Shown in pieces: positions 19,461 through 29,508 of a stretch of DNA of 64,000 bases (its first letter is position 1; every line of letters starts with the position of its first letter). The notes beneath the pieces are model-generated. The model did no database searches and was not told the origin of the DNA. It saw nothing but the letters and a program-made list of their open reading frames with translations. Origin of the DNA: Croceicoccus ponticola (GTDB taxonomy: Bacteria > Pseudomonadota > Alphaproteobacteria > Sphingomonadales > Sphingomonadaceae); NCBI RefSeq assembly GCF_004004515.1, contig NZ_RXOL01000001.1, positions 372,001 through 436,000 of the forward strand, written 5' to 3'. Position numbers and translations under genes: made by a program.

Positions 19461-21524
19461 ATGCGTCCCGAAATTCTCAATCCGTTGTTCGCCGGCTCCG
19501 ACACGCTGAAAGGTGTCGGGCCGAAGCTTGAAAAGCCGCTCGACCGGTTGGGACTGACGCGCGTGCGCGATTTCGTGTTCCATTTGCCCGAACGGTTCAT
19601 CGACCGGCGCGTGATTGCCAATCTCGATGAAGCTACGGTGGGCGAAAACGTCGTCGTCGAACTGACCCCGACGCAATATCGCGCCAGCCGGTCTGGGCGC
19701 GGGCCGTTCAATGTGATGGCCACCGACGCAATTGGCAATGTCGTGTCGCTGACCTACTTCGGTCGCGCGTCGTTTTCAGCGAAGAAGTCGCTGCCGCTCA
19801 ATGAAAAGCGATGGGTGGCGGGCCGGATCGACCAGTACGGCGACATGCTTCAGATCGTTCATCCCGATCACGTGGAGGAGGCGGGAAGCGCGGCGCTGGC
19901 GACGACTTGCGAGCCAGTCTATGCACTGAGCGAGGGACTGACGCAGAACCGGTTGATCGCGATGATCGAACAGGCGCTGGGCGAAGTGCCGGATCTGCCC
20001 GAATGGATTGAGCCGAGCCAGCTTGAAAAACGGCAATGGCCGGCATGGCGCGACGCCCTGATCCTGGCGCATCGCGGTCCGCACAAGGCCGCGCGCGATC
20101 GCCTAGCCTATGACGAACTCTTCGCATCTGCCCTCGCGCTGATGCTGGTGAAGGCGGACAACCGCCGGCGCAAGGGCGTGCCGCTGCGCAGCGACGGGCG
20201 CCTGCGCGACAGGCTGAAGCTGCCGTTCGAACTGACCGGTGCGCAAAAACGATCGGTCAGTGAGATCGAAGGCGATCTGGCGCAAAACCACCCGATGTTG
20301 CGATTGTTGCAAGGCGACGTCGGGAGCGGCAAGACGGCGGTCGCGCTTCATGCCATGCTGATCGCGGTCGAAAGCGGGGCGCAGGCCGCGATGCTGGCAC
20401 CGACCGAAATCCTTGCGCGGCAGCATTACGAAACGCTGGTCGAAATGGCGCGCGGCACCGGGATCGAGATCGCGGTGCTGACCGGACGCGACAAAGGAAA
20501 GGCGCGCGAATCTATCCTGATGGGATTGCTGGATGGCAGCATCGACGTGATCGTCGGCACCCACGCGATCTTTCAGGACAGCGTCGCTTATCGCAATCTC
20601 GCTTTGGTGGTGATCGACGAGCAGCATCGCTTTGGCGTCAATCAGCGGCTCTTATTGCAACAAAAAGCGCGCGGCACCGCCCATTGCCTCGCCATGACGG
20701 CAACGCCGATCCCGCGCACCCTTACGCTGGCGCAATATGGCGAGATGGAGGTGTCGAAGCTCGACGAACTGCCGCCGGGTCGGCAGCCCATCGACACCCG
20801 CGTCGTGCCCACCGAACGCATGGGCGACGTCGTCGGCGCGCTGCGGCGGCACGTTGGCGAGGAGAAGCAGGCCTACTGGGTTTGCCCCATGGTGCGAGAG
20901 CACGAAACGGAAGACATCGCCGCCGCCGAGGAACGGTTCGAAACGCTGCGCGCCGCTCTTGGCGAACAGGCGGTGACGATGGTCCACGGCCAGCTTCCCG
21001 CTGATGTGAAGGACGCGAACATGGCCCGCTTTGCCAGCGGCGAAGTCGCGGTGCTGGTGGCGACGACCGTGATCGAGGTTGGGGTGAACGTGCCCAACGC
21101 CTCGCTCATGGTGATCGAACAGGCCGAACGATTCGGCCTTGCCCAATTGCACCAGTTACGGGGGCGCGTCGGGCGTGGGGCGGAAAAATCCGTGTGCCTG
21201 TTGCTGCGGGGCGATGCATTGAGCGAGACGGGTCGCGAGCGGTTGGCCCTGATGCGTGAAACGCAGGACGGGTTCCGATTGGCCGAGGAAGACCTGCGGC
21301 TGCGCGGCGGTGGCGAAATCCTGGGCACGCGGCAGTCGGGAGAACAGGCGTTCGAACTGGCCACGCCGGAACAGATCACCGAATTGCTGGAAGTCGCGCA
21401 CGACGATGCCCGGCTGCTGATGGAACGCGACGGCGGCCTGACGGCTTCGCGCGGAGAAGCGGCGCGGATTGCGCTATATTTGTTCGAACGCGATTACGGG
21501 GTTCAGTTACTGCGCGGCGGCTAA
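19461..21524 (+). CDS. recG: ATP-dependent DNA helicase RecG
   Basis: A 687-residue RecG that remodels stalled replication forks and branched DNA. It starts with a wedge/OB domain (PLDRLGLTRVRDFVFHLPERFIDRR, then ATVGENVVVEL) and continues into a superfamily 2 helicase: Walker A QGDVGSGKTAVAL, the DEQH box VVIDEQHRFGVNQR, MTATPIPRTLTLAQYG, and ATTVIEVGVNVPNA with GRVGRGAEKS in the second motor lobe. Length is close to the family norm. Divergent from sdhE; its stop is 12 nt from that of the opposing membrane protein gene. Confidence 0.97.
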   Translation: MRPEILNPLFAGSDTLKGVGPKLEKPLDRLGLTRVRDFVFHLPERFIDRRVIANLDEATVGENVVVELTPTQYRASRSGRGPFNVMATDAIGNVVSLTYFGRASFSAKKSLPLNEKRWVAGRIDQYGDMLQIVHPDHVEEAGSAALATTCEPVYALSEGLTQNRLIAMIEQALGEVPDLPEWIEPSQLEKRQWPAWRDALILAHRGPHKAARDRLAYDELFASALALMLVKADNRRRKGVPLRSDGRLRDRLKLPFELTGAQKRSVSEIEGDLAQNHPMLRLLQGDVGSGKTAVALHAMLIAVESGAQAAMLAPTEILARQHYETLVEMARGTGIEIAVLTGRDKGKARESILMGLLDGSIDVIVGTHAIFQDSVAYRNLALVVIDEQHRFGVNQRLLLQQKARGTAHCLAMTATPIPRTLTLAQYGEMEVSKLDELPPGRQPIDTRVVPTERMGDVVGALRRHVGEEKQAYWVCPMVREHETEDIAAAEERFETLRAALGEQAVTMVHGQLPADVKDANMARFASGEVAVLVATTVIEVGVNVPNASLMVIEQAERFGLAQLHQLRGRVGRGAEKSVCLLLRGDALSETGRERLALMRETQDGFRLAEEDLRLRGGGEILGTRQSGEQAFELATPEQITELLEVAHDDARLLMERDGGLTASRGEAARIALYLFERDYGVQLLRGG

Positions 21525-21536
21525 CGTCGGAGGTCG

Positions 21537-22034
21537 TCAGACCGCAGTGGTGGAGCTTCGGGGAACGGTCGTTTCCGGTTCTGCGACAAGCGCCATGAAA
21601 TCGGTCAGTTCCAGCACCGACTGCGAATCCTTCGCGACGTCTTCGCTGCATTGGACGAGTTCCAGCGCCGGGTAGTTCGCCGTTCCCGCCGCAGATTTCG
21701 TCGCCTGTACCGGCGCCAAGCTTTGCGAACTGGATGCCTCGCGCGTTAGCGGACCGGGCCGTATCTGCGGCAGCGGGCGGGTTTCCATTCGGTGGCGGAT
21801 CGCATCGGAAGTCATCGGCTCGCTCGGCATCGCCGAAAGCGTCATTTCCAAGGCGATCTCGCGGCGGCGAAGCGCGTCGGACCGATAGAGCGAGAAAATC
21901 AGGACAAGCCCGATCGTGGCGGCGATCACCGTGCCCGACAGCGGCAACGAGGGCATCACCGTCTTCATCGCCATGATCGAACTTGCCACCAGCGCGGTGG
22001 CAAGGATTACCCGGGTGGCACCAGCATGCTTCAT
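21537..22034 (-). CDS. Putative membrane protein of unknown function
   Basis: A 165-residue protein I do not recognise. Two hydrophobic segments (about residues 8-28 and 32-50) are followed by LYRSDALRRRE and a hydrophilic, low-complexity C-terminal part of about 100 residues, so it is probably anchored by the N-terminus. ATG 22034 has an ideal GGAGG ribosome-binding site 7 nt upstream. It is convergent with recG and co-directional with otsBA, separated by a 143-nt gap that follows the otsA stop. No function proposed. Confidence 0.65.
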   Translation of the reverse strand: MKHAGATRVILATALVASSIMAMKTVMPSLPLSGTVIAATIGLVLIFSLYRSDALRRREIALEMTLSAMPSEPMTSDAIRHRMETRPLPQIRPGPLTREASSSQSLAPVQATKSAAGTANYPALELVQCSEDVAKDSQSVLELTDFMALVAEPETTVPRSSTTAV

Positions 22035-22177
22035 CGCCAATCCTCCGCACGCCGGAAATGGCGCTACAAGGGAAGATCAGCCTAGGCTCAAAAAGTTTAC
22101 GAAACGCTTTAGGGAAAAGCTTGCGGCAAGGTTACGCGTTGGTACGTGGGCGATCGGGCGCGCAGAAAGGCCGTGCC

Positions 22178-23551
22178 TCAGCCGCGATCGGCTTCCTCGA
22201 TCATCGTAACGAAACGTTCGCGCCACCAGTGCACGTCTTCTCTCTCCACTCCTTCGAGCAAGGCACGGTGGCGTTGCTTCCGTTCTCCCAGCGGCATGGT
22301 CAGCGCCCGGTGCAGTGCATCGGCGACTTCTTCGGGCGCATAGGGATTAACCAGCAGCGCATCCTGCATCTGAGCCGCGGCCCCGGCAAAGCGGGACAAG
22401 ACGAGGACGCCGGGATCGTCGGGATCTTGCGCCGCAATATATTCCTTTGCGACAAGGTTCATCCCATCGCGCAGCGGTGTGACCAGCCCGACCCGCGCAG
22501 CGCGATAGAGCGCAGTCAGTTCGTCGCGCGAATAGCCCCGATTGACGTATCGGATCGGGGTCCAGTCCACTTCGGCAAACGCGCCGTTGATGCGGCCGGC
22601 CATCTCGTTCAGCTTGTCGCGAACGTTGCGGTATTGCTCCACCTGTCCACGCGACTGCGGCGCCACCTGGATCAGCACGACCGCGCGATGCGCTTCTTCA
22701 TGCCGTTTCAGATAAGTTTCGAAACTGTTGAGCCGCTCTTCCAGCCCCTTTGAATAGTCGAGCCGGTCGACTCCGACGATCATGCTGAGCTGACGCAGCG
22801 AAATGCGCATGCGTTCGGCGAGGTCGACGGACGCCTTGGTATTGCTGGCTGCGAGGAAATTCTTGAAGTCGATGCCGATCGGGCAGACGACGGCGCGGAG
22901 CCTCTTGCCGTCGACGGTGACATATTCGCCGTCGACGGTCCCGCCCAACTCGTTCTGGCAATAGTGCAGGAAGCTTTCCAGCCATTCCCCGGTCTGAAAG
23001 CCAAGCACGTCGTAAGCGAACATCGTGCGGACCAGCCGCTCGTGATAGGGCAGCGAAACCAGCAGGCGCGTCGGCGGCCACGGGGTGTGGAGGAAAAAGC
23101 CGATGCGGTTCTTCACCCCGTGTTCGCGCAGTTGCGACGCGATGGGGATCAGGTGGTAATCGTTGATCCAGACCGTATCGTCAGGTTCGATCATCACGTG
23201 AAGCGGTTCGGCAAAGCGTTTGTTCACACGCTCGTATCCGCTGCCGAAGCTGCGATTATATTGGGCAAGGTCGATGCGATAATGAAACAGCGGCCAAAGC
23301 GTGCGGTTGGCGAAGCCGTTGTAGTATTCTTCCACGTCCTGCGGTTCGAGATCGACTACCGCGGAACGTACGCCGTCAATTTCCTCGAACCTGACCGATC
23401 CGGTGAATGTGTCTATCTCCCGCCCCGACCAGCCGAACCACAGTCCTCCCGCTTCGCGCAGGGCAGCCTGCAGCGCGACCGCAAGCCCGCCCTGCGCGCC
23501 GTCAGGGCTGGGCAGGGAAACGCGGTTGGATACGACGATAAGGCGGCTCAT
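22178..23551 (-). CDS. otsA: Trehalose-6-phosphate synthase (glycosyltransferase family 20)
   Basis: A 457-residue OtsA that joins UDP-glucose and glucose-6-phosphate to trehalose-6-phosphate. The N-terminus LIVVSNRVSLP and loop GGLAVAL, the WFGWSG and VWINDYHL motifs, the HTPWP motif (FFLHTPWPPTRLLVSLP), GVDRLDYSKGLEERL and the C-terminal TPLRDGMNLVAKEYIAAQ nucleotide-sugar site are all present. ATG 23551 follows AGGGA. It is the second gene of an otsB-otsA operon with a 46-nt gap. Trehalose is an osmotic and desiccation protectant. Confidence 0.96.
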   Translation of the reverse strand: MSRLIVVSNRVSLPSPDGAQGGLAVALQAALREAGGLWFGWSGREIDTFTGSVRFEEIDGVRSAVVDLEPQDVEEYYNGFANRTLWPLFHYRIDLAQYNRSFGSGYERVNKRFAEPLHVMIEPDDTVWINDYHLIPIASQLREHGVKNRIGFFLHTPWPPTRLLVSLPYHERLVRTMFAYDVLGFQTGEWLESFLHYCQNELGGTVDGEYVTVDGKRLRAVVCPIGIDFKNFLAASNTKASVDLAERMRISLRQLSMIVGVDRLDYSKGLEERLNSFETYLKRHEEAHRAVVLIQVAPQSRGQVEQYRNVRDKLNEMAGRINGAFAEVDWTPIRYVNRGYSRDELTALYRAARVGLVTPLRDGMNLVAKEYIAAQDPDDPGVLVLSRFAGAAAQMQDALLVNPYAPEEVADALHRALTMPLGERKQRHRALLEGVEREDVHWWRERFVTMIEEADRG

Positions 23552-23597
23552 GAGCACAATTCCCTGTTGCTTTTCCTGTCGGCGACGAAAGCGGCGG

Positions 23598-24335
23598 TCA
23601 ACGTGCCGGTTCCAGCAATTCCGCTAGCCATGCGTTTACCGCGACCGGATCGGACAGCGCGAATGTCGCGTTGCTTTGCCGCGAAGGTCCGACCAGAACG
23701 CCGTGCCCGCCCAATCGGGCGGCGGCGGCAAAGCCGTCTTCGTCAGTGACGTCGTCGCCAAGGAACAAGGGGTTGTACCCTGCAAACGGTGTGCGCGCCA
23801 TCATGGCGGCAATGGCGGTGCCCTTGTGTACGCCGGGCACCCTGACTTCTATCATGGCATGGCCATGCTGAAGGTGCAGACCGCCTGCATGCGACGTCGC
23901 CAGTGCAATCGCGTCATCCGCAGCACCGGGCGCGAGCCTGAAGTGCAGCGCGGCCCCAAGTGGCTTATCTTCGAACAAGACGCCTTCGCGTGCATCGGCA
24001 AAGGCGACGAACGCCGTTTTTGCGTCATCGAGCGCGGCCGGGCGGGGCAGGGCATCGTGCTGCCCATCGGCGAGCCGCCATTCAGCGCCGTGACTGCCCG
24101 CCATCGGCAGACCTGAAAGCCCGAATTCGTCCAGGACCGCGATGGCCCGGCCACTGACGAGCGCGAGCCGCCCATCGAACAGGTCGGTCAGCCGGTGCAG
24201 CCGGTCGATAAGCGCGCTTGTCACGACCACGCCCTCGGGACGTTCGGCCAGCGGCACGAGGGTGCCGTCGAAATCGAGAAAGAGCGCGTCGCGCAAAGGA
24301 TCGGGGGCGGGCGGTCTGGGAAGCGTGAAAGTCAC
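23598..24335 (-). CDS. otsB: Trehalose-6-phosphate phosphatase
   Basis: About 245 residues, HAD superfamily. It hydrolyses trehalose-6-phosphate. Motif I is LFLDFDGTLVPLAERPEG near the N-terminus, motif II LVSGRAI, and the Mg-binding motif LGDDVTDEDGFAAA near the C-terminus, followed by VLVGPSRQSNATFAL. GTG 24335 is preferred since it begins just before the catalytic DFDGT; the upstream open frame lacks family sequence. otsB precedes otsA in one operon. I looked for an EcfG-type promoter upstream and did not find a good one. Confidence 0.93.
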   Translation of the reverse strand: MTFTLPRPPAPDPLRDALFLDFDGTLVPLAERPEGVVVTSALIDRLHRLTDLFDGRLALVSGRAIAVLDEFGLSGLPMAGSHGAEWRLADGQHDALPRPAALDDAKTAFVAFADAREGVLFEDKPLGAALHFRLAPGAADDAIALATSHAGGLHLQHGHAMIEVRVPGVHKGTAIAAMMARTPFAGYNPLFLGDDVTDEDGFAAAARLGGHGVLVGPSRQSNATFALSDPVAVNAWLAELLEPAR

Positions 24336-24671
24336 ACAAGGTCTATGTCCCCCCGGCCATGGTGGGGTCAACCCTCCCTTCGCAATCGCAACAATCGCGG
24401 GGACTGTGCATGGACCGGTTTTCGGCGATTGCCGAGCCTGCGACGATATGCGAATCAGGTGGCACGAAAGGCCCCCGTCGCTACTATCGCGGGGCATCCA
24501 TTAAACAGGACCGACAGCGCTCCGCACCCCACCGAACCGAGAAGGCATCTTGTGCTGAAATCCCGAGACGAACGGGATCGAAGGCGGTTGCGAGGCATTA
24601 GGGTGGGGCGGCCGCACGGCAGTGGGAGTGGTGGCTGTTTACGCCCGAGAACAAATTGATGGCGAGAGAAA
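24336..24671. other. Divergent intergenic region between otsBA and NAD-GDH
   Basis: About 336 nt without a supported gene. It must hold promoters for otsBA (minus) and the glutamate dehydrogenase (plus). I found no convincing hexamer pair, EcfG element or repeat. A short overlapping ATG frame at 24659 ends after 22 codons and is not supported. Confidence 0.5.
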
Positions 24672-27600
24672 TTGACCAAAACGAAAACCGGTCCGCGCAC
24701 GGGCAAGCCCGCGTTGGCGAATGAACTGATCAAGCACATCGTCGATTCCGAATTGCCGGGCGACGAACCGCTGGCAAAGGAACTGCGCGCCGAAATCGCC
24801 GATTTCCTGCTCGAAGCTGCCCAGCAGCGCGATGCCGAAGAAGTGGTCATCACCATTGCATCGGCACCCGAAGGGCGTCGAGGCACGCGCATCGCGATCA
24901 TCAACCGCGACATGCCGTTTCTTGTCGATTCGATCGCGTCGACGCTGGCCGAATTCGGTCTGGTCGCCGACACGCTGATCCACCCCGTGGTTCCGGTCGA
25001 ACGCGATCCGTATGGCAAGCTGGTCGCGATAATGACCGAGGCAGAATCTGAAGTCGACGGTGCGACATGTGCCGAAGAGTCCTTCATTTTTGTCGAGGCA
25101 CCGCGAGTCGATGCCGCTCATCGCCGGCAGATCGAAGCGGCATTGCGCACCACGCTGGCCGACGTTCGTTCCGCGGTTGAAGATTGGCCCAAATTGATCG
25201 GCGCGATGGAACGCGATGCGCTTTGCGTCACCGATCCCGAAGGTCGGGCGCTGCTCGAATGGTTTGCCGGCGGAATGCTGACCTTGCTGGGTCACGTCAC
25301 CCGCGATCGCGCCGGGGCGCAGACGCAGCATCTGGGCATCTGTCGCAAAAGCGCGCGCGAACTTCTGGCCGATGCATCGTGGGACCGCGCTTTTGCGTGG
25401 TTCGATGCAAAGGGCGATCAGGCGCTGCAATCCGCGCCGCTGGCGGTCAAGGCCAACCACATCTCGCGCGTGCATCGGCCGGTACCGATCGACCTGTTCA
25501 TCGTGCCGGTGATTGACGGCGGCAAGGTCGTCGCGCTTTCGGCACATGCCGGGGTCTGGACCAGCGCCGCGCTGAATACGCCGCCCGACGAAGTACCCCG
25601 CATGCGACGAGAATTCGGCGAACTGACCGACCGGCTGGGCTTTGACCCACGCGGCCATACCGGCAAGGCGGTGCTCCATGCGCTTACCGTCCTTCCGCAT
25701 GACTTGTTGATCGGGCTGCCCGAACATGCCGTGGCACGGCTGGCGACCATGATGTCGGGACTGGTCGATCGCCCGCGCCCGCGCCTCGCCCTGATCGAAG
25801 CGCCGCTGGCACGGCACATGTTCGCATTCGTGTGGCTGCCGCGCGACTTGATGAGCACGCAAACCCGCCTGCGCATCATGGACCTGCTTGAAAGCGATTC
25901 CGGGGCCGAAACGCTGGACTGGGCGCTGCAGATCGAAGGCGGCAATCTCGCATTGCTGCGTTTCGTGCTCGACATTCGCGGCGGTCATGTGGTGCCCGAC
26001 GAAAGCGTGCTGGACGCACGGTTGCAAACGATGCTGCGCGGCTGGGAAGAAGCGGTCGAGCACGCGCTCGCCGAAACGGAAGAAGCGGGCCGCGCCGCGA
26101 CGCTGGCAATGCGTTTCGCAGCCGCGTTCCCGGTGTCCTATCGCGCCGATTACGGCCCGGCCGAGGCAGCGCGCGATATCCTGCGCATCAAGTCGCTGGC
26201 CAGCATTCCCGACGACGATCCGTCGTTGCGCCGCGATGCCCGGCTTTACCGGCTAGACAGCGATCCCGCCGAACAACTTCGGCTGAAGGTCTATCAGCAT
26301 GGCGGCGTCCTGCCGCTATCCGACGCGGTCCCGGCGCTCGAAAACTTCGGGTTCCATGTTCTGTCCGAAGTGCCGACTCCGCTCGACGGTCGGCGGATCG
26401 GGACCATTCACGATTTCGTCGTCAGCATGAGCGAGGGCGAGCCCGTTCTCGATATGCTCGACCGCGCCGATGCCATCGGTGAAGCGATCACCGCTGTATT
26501 GAACAATCGGGCGGAAGACGACGCGTTCAACCGGCTTGTCGTGGCGGTCGGGCTGGAGCGTGACGAAACCGAATGGCTTCGCGCGATCTATCGCTATTTG
26601 CGGCAGGTCGGATTGAGCTTTACCATCGGCACTGTCGTGTCCGCCTTTGCCGGCGCACCAGATGTAACGCGGGGACTCATCGAACTATTCCGCGCGAACC
26701 ACGATCCGGCCATGAAGAAGTCCGATGCCGCGACCGAAAAGGCGCGCAAGATGGTCCGCGACGGATTGGTCAAGGTGAACGCGATCAACGACGATCGACT
26801 GCTGCGCCAATACAATGCGACGATCGAAGCCATCCTGCGCACCAACGCCTTTGCCCCCGCATCACGCGAGGCGCTGGCGATGAAGATCGACAGCGCGGGC
26901 GTGCCGGGCCTGCCAAAGCCGCTGCCGTGGCGCGAAATCTATGTTTATTCGCGACGCGTCGAAGGCATCCACTTGCGCGCCGGACCCATTGCGCGTGGCG
27001 GCCTTCGCTGGTCCGACCGGCGCGACGATTACCGCACCGAAGTGCTGGGTCTGATGAAGGCGCAGCGCGTCAAGAACGCGGTCATCGTGCCAACCGGCGC
27101 GAAGGGCGGATTCTATCCAAAACAGCTCCCCGATCCGGCAAAGGACCGCGATTCATGGGCTGCCGAAGGTCGCGCAAGCTACGAAGTGTTTATCCGCGCG
27201 CTATTGTCGGTGACCGACAACATCGTTGACGGCAAGGTCGTGCATCCCAACGGCGTCCGGGTCCGAGATGGCGACGATCCTTATTTCGTCGTCGCGGCGG
27301 ACAAGGGCACGGCGACATTTTCCGATATCGCGAATGCCATCGCTCAATCCGAGGGGTTCTGGCTGGGCGATGCCTTTGCCAGTGGCGGGTCCAATGGGTA
27401 CGATCACAAGGCGATGGGGATTACCGCGCGCGGCGCGTGGATCAGCGTGCAACGTCACTTCCTTGAAATGGGCACTGACGTGCAGAACGATCCGGTCAGC
27501 GTCGTCGGCTGCGGCGACATGTCGGGCGACGTGTTCGGAAACGGCATGCTTTTGTCCAAATCACTTCGCCTGATTGCGGCTTACGATCATCGGCACATCT

Positions 27601-29387
27601 TCATCGATCCCGATCCCGATCCGGCAAAAAGCTGGAAGGAGCGCGCGCGCCTGTTCGAGCTGCCCCGGTCCAGTTGGGCGGATTACGACGAAAAGCTCAT
27701 CAGCAAGGGCGGCGGCGTTTTCCCGCGCACGATGAAACGCATTCCCCTGTCGAAACAGGCGCGCGAGGCATTGGGCATCGAGGGCAAGGATATCGAACCC
27801 GACAAGCTGATCGCCGCCGTGCTCAGGGCGCCTGCCGACCTGTTGTGGTTCGGGGGCATCGGCACTTACGTCAAATCCAGCGCTCAGAACCATATTGAGG
27901 TTGGCGATCCTTCGAACGATCTGATCCGCGTCGACGCTGCGGACTTGCGGGTGAAGGTCATCGGCGAAGGCGCGAACCTTGGCATAACGCAGGCCGGACG
28001 CATCGAATTCGCGTTGGATGGTGGACGCATAAACACCGACTTCATCGACAATTCGGCGGGTGTCGATTGTTCGGATAACGAGGTGAACATCAAGATCGCG
28101 CTCGAAGCCGCGCGCAAGGCAGGGCGCCTTTCGGAAGAGCGCCGCAATGCGATCCTGGCCGAAATGACCGAGGAAGTCGGCAACATCGTGCTCGAGGATA
28201 ACCGGCTCCAGACACTGGCCCTGTCAGTAGCCGAACGCGGTGGCGCGACAGCCACGGCATCGCAGATCCGGCTGATCGAACAACTTGAGGAAGGTGGCGA
28301 TCTCGACCGCAAGACCGAAGGTCTGGCGACAAGCGACGTGTTCACCCGCCGCGCCGTCGATGGGCACGGTTTTACCAGACCCGAACTGGCGGTGCTGCTG
28401 TCGAGTTCGAAGCTGGTCCTGCAACGCGCGATCGAGGATTCGACCCTGCCCGACGATCCGGCGATGGTATCGACGCTGGTCGGTTCCTTCCCGCATCTGA
28501 TGCAGGACAAGTTCCGCAAGTACATCGAAGGGCACCGCCTGCGCCGAGAAATCATCGCGACAGAACTGGCCAACCGCATCGTCAACCGGCTGGGCATGGT
28601 CCTGCCGTTCGAACTGGCTGAAGAAGAAGGCGCGTTGCTGAGCGATGTTGCCGCAGCCTTCATCGCGGTCAACGCGCTGTTCGACCTGCGATCGCTGTGG
28701 CAGCGGATCGAGACCGCGAAGATGAGCGAAGATGCGCGTCTGTTTCTGCTGAACCGCACGGCAGGGGCAGTACGGGGGCACATAGCCGATGTGCTGCGCA
28801 TGGGGGCGGGGCCGGTTTCGCCCGACGCGGTGTGCACCGAGATCAAGCCATTCATCGATGCCCTTGGCACGGATACGCGCAAGTTGCTCGAAGCCGCCGC
28901 CAAGGCCCATGGCGTTCGTATGCAGGACGAACTGACTGCCAGCGGCGCTCCTCGGTCGGAGGCCGAGCCGGTGGTGCAGCTTTATGCGCTCGACGGTGCG
29001 GTGGGGCTCGCCCATCTAGCCGCGACGAGCGAAATCGACGTTCGCGAAATTGCGTCGACCTTTACCAGTCTTGGCGCGCGCCTTGGCATTGATTGGGCGC
29101 AGCAGACCGCCACGGTCATGACCCCGTCGGACCCGTGGGAGCGGTTGCTGGTTGCAGGGCTCGCCCGTGACCTGCAACAGATGCGTTTCGAATTCCTGCG
29201 CCGGTTGCTGCGCAGCGACAAGGCCAAGGCCGACCCGCATGCCGCGGTCGAGGCATGGGCCAAGGCACGCGCACCTGCGATCCGGCAATTCCGGGCGATG
29301 GTGGCAAGGGCCGAACGTTCGGTGCCGGTAACGCCTGCCATGCTCGCGCATATTGCAGGGCAGGGAAGGACGCTTTTCGGCGGGTGA
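24672..29387 (+). CDS. gdhB: NAD-specific glutamate dehydrogenase, large (180-kDa) class
   Basis: A 1571-residue enzyme of the L-GDH/GDH180 class that oxidatively deaminates glutamate to 2-oxoglutarate. The N-terminal half carries ACT-like regulatory segments (MPFLVDSIASTLAEFGLV near 80-100). The catalytic core follows at about 760-1200, with GGLRWSDRRDDYRTEVLGLM, the substrate-lysine region PTGAKGGFYPK and the Rossmann part VVGCGDMSGDVFGNGML. The C-terminal tail is helical. The start is TTG 24672: an in-frame TGA lies 12 nt upstream and GAGAGAAA is just ahead. It stands alone. The gene symbol is a family-level usage. Confidence 0.93.
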   Translation: MTKTKTGPRTGKPALANELIKHIVDSELPGDEPLAKELRAEIADFLLEAAQQRDAEEVVITIASAPEGRRGTRIAIINRDMPFLVDSIASTLAEFGLVADTLIHPVVPVERDPYGKLVAIMTEAESEVDGATCAEESFIFVEAPRVDAAHRRQIEAALRTTLADVRSAVEDWPKLIGAMERDALCVTDPEGRALLEWFAGGMLTLLGHVTRDRAGAQTQHLGICRKSARELLADASWDRAFAWFDAKGDQALQSAPLAVKANHISRVHRPVPIDLFIVPVIDGGKVVALSAHAGVWTSAALNTPPDEVPRMRREFGELTDRLGFDPRGHTGKAVLHALTVLPHDLLIGLPEHAVARLATMMSGLVDRPRPRLALIEAPLARHMFAFVWLPRDLMSTQTRLRIMDLLESDSGAETLDWALQIEGGNLALLRFVLDIRGGHVVPDESVLDARLQTMLRGWEEAVEHALAETEEAGRAATLAMRFAAAFPVSYRADYGPAEAARDILRIKSLASIPDDDPSLRRDARLYRLDSDPAEQLRLKVYQHGGVLPLSDAVPALENFGFHVLSEVPTPLDGRRIGTIHDFVVSMSEGEPVLDMLDRADAIGEAITAVLNNRAEDDAFNRLVVAVGLERDETEWLRAIYRYLRQVGLSFTIGTVVSAFAGAPDVTRGLIELFRANHDPAMKKSDAATEKARKMVRDGLVKVNAINDDRLLRQYNATIEAILRTNAFAPASREALAMKIDSAGVPGLPKPLPWREIYVYSRRVEGIHLRAGPIARGGLRWSDRRDDYRTEVLGLMKAQRVKNAVIVPTGAKGGFYPKQLPDPAKDRDSWAAEGRASYEVFIRALLSVTDNIVDGKVVHPNGVRVRDGDDPYFVVAADKGTATFSDIANAIAQSEGFWLGDAFASGGSNGYDHKAMGITARGAWISVQRHFLEMGTDVQNDPVSVVGCGDMSGDVFGNGMLLSKSLRLIAAYDHRHIFIDPDPDPAKSWKERARLFELPRSSWADYDEKLISKGGGVFPRTMKRIPLSKQAREALGIEGKDIEPDKLIAAVLRAPADLLWFGGIGTYVKSSAQNHIEVGDPSNDLIRVDAADLRVKVIGEGANLGITQAGRIEFALDGGRINTDFIDNSAGVDCSDNEVNIKIALEAARKAGRLSEERRNAILAEMTEEVGNIVLEDNRLQTLALSVAERGGATATASQIRLIEQLEEGGDLDRKTEGLATSDVFTRRAVDGHGFTRPELAVLLSSSKLVLQRAIEDSTLPDDPAMVSTLVGSFPHLMQDKFRKYIEGHRLRREIIATELANRIVNRLGMVLPFELAEEEGALLSDVAAAFIAVNALFDLRSLWQRIETAKMSEDARLFLLNRTAGAVRGHIADVLRMGAGPVSPDAVCTEIKPFIDALGTDTRKLLEAAAKAHGVRMQDELTASGAPRSEAEPVVQLYALDGAVGLAHLAATSEIDVREIASTFTSLGARLGIDWAQQTATVMTPSDPWERLLVAGLARDLQQMRFEFLRRLLRSDKAKADPHAAVEAWAKARAPAIRQFRAMVARAERSVPVTPAMLAHIAGQGRTLFGG

Positions 29388-29460
29388 TTGCCCCTGCGGA
29401 CCCGGAGGGCAACTACCCCGCCAAAATGCGAGGTTCGCACAGCGTTCGGGTCCGTCACTC

Positions 29461-29473
29461 TGCCATAATGGCA
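29461..29473. promoter_or_regulatory. Inverted repeat, possible operator upstream of the Rieske oxygenase
   Basis: TGCCAT-A-ATGGCA is a perfect 6-bp inverted repeat around one base, 35 nt upstream of the oxygenase ATG. It contains ATAATG, which could double as a -10 element, making a repressor site plausible. Confidence 0.35.
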
Positions 29474-29508
29474 AGCGACACGGCATGGCGACCGTGGGAG
29501 AGGACGAG

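Noticed and set aside
24336-24480. General-stress sigma promoter upstream of otsBA
   Set aside because: No GGAAC-like element at the right spacing was found on the minus strand.
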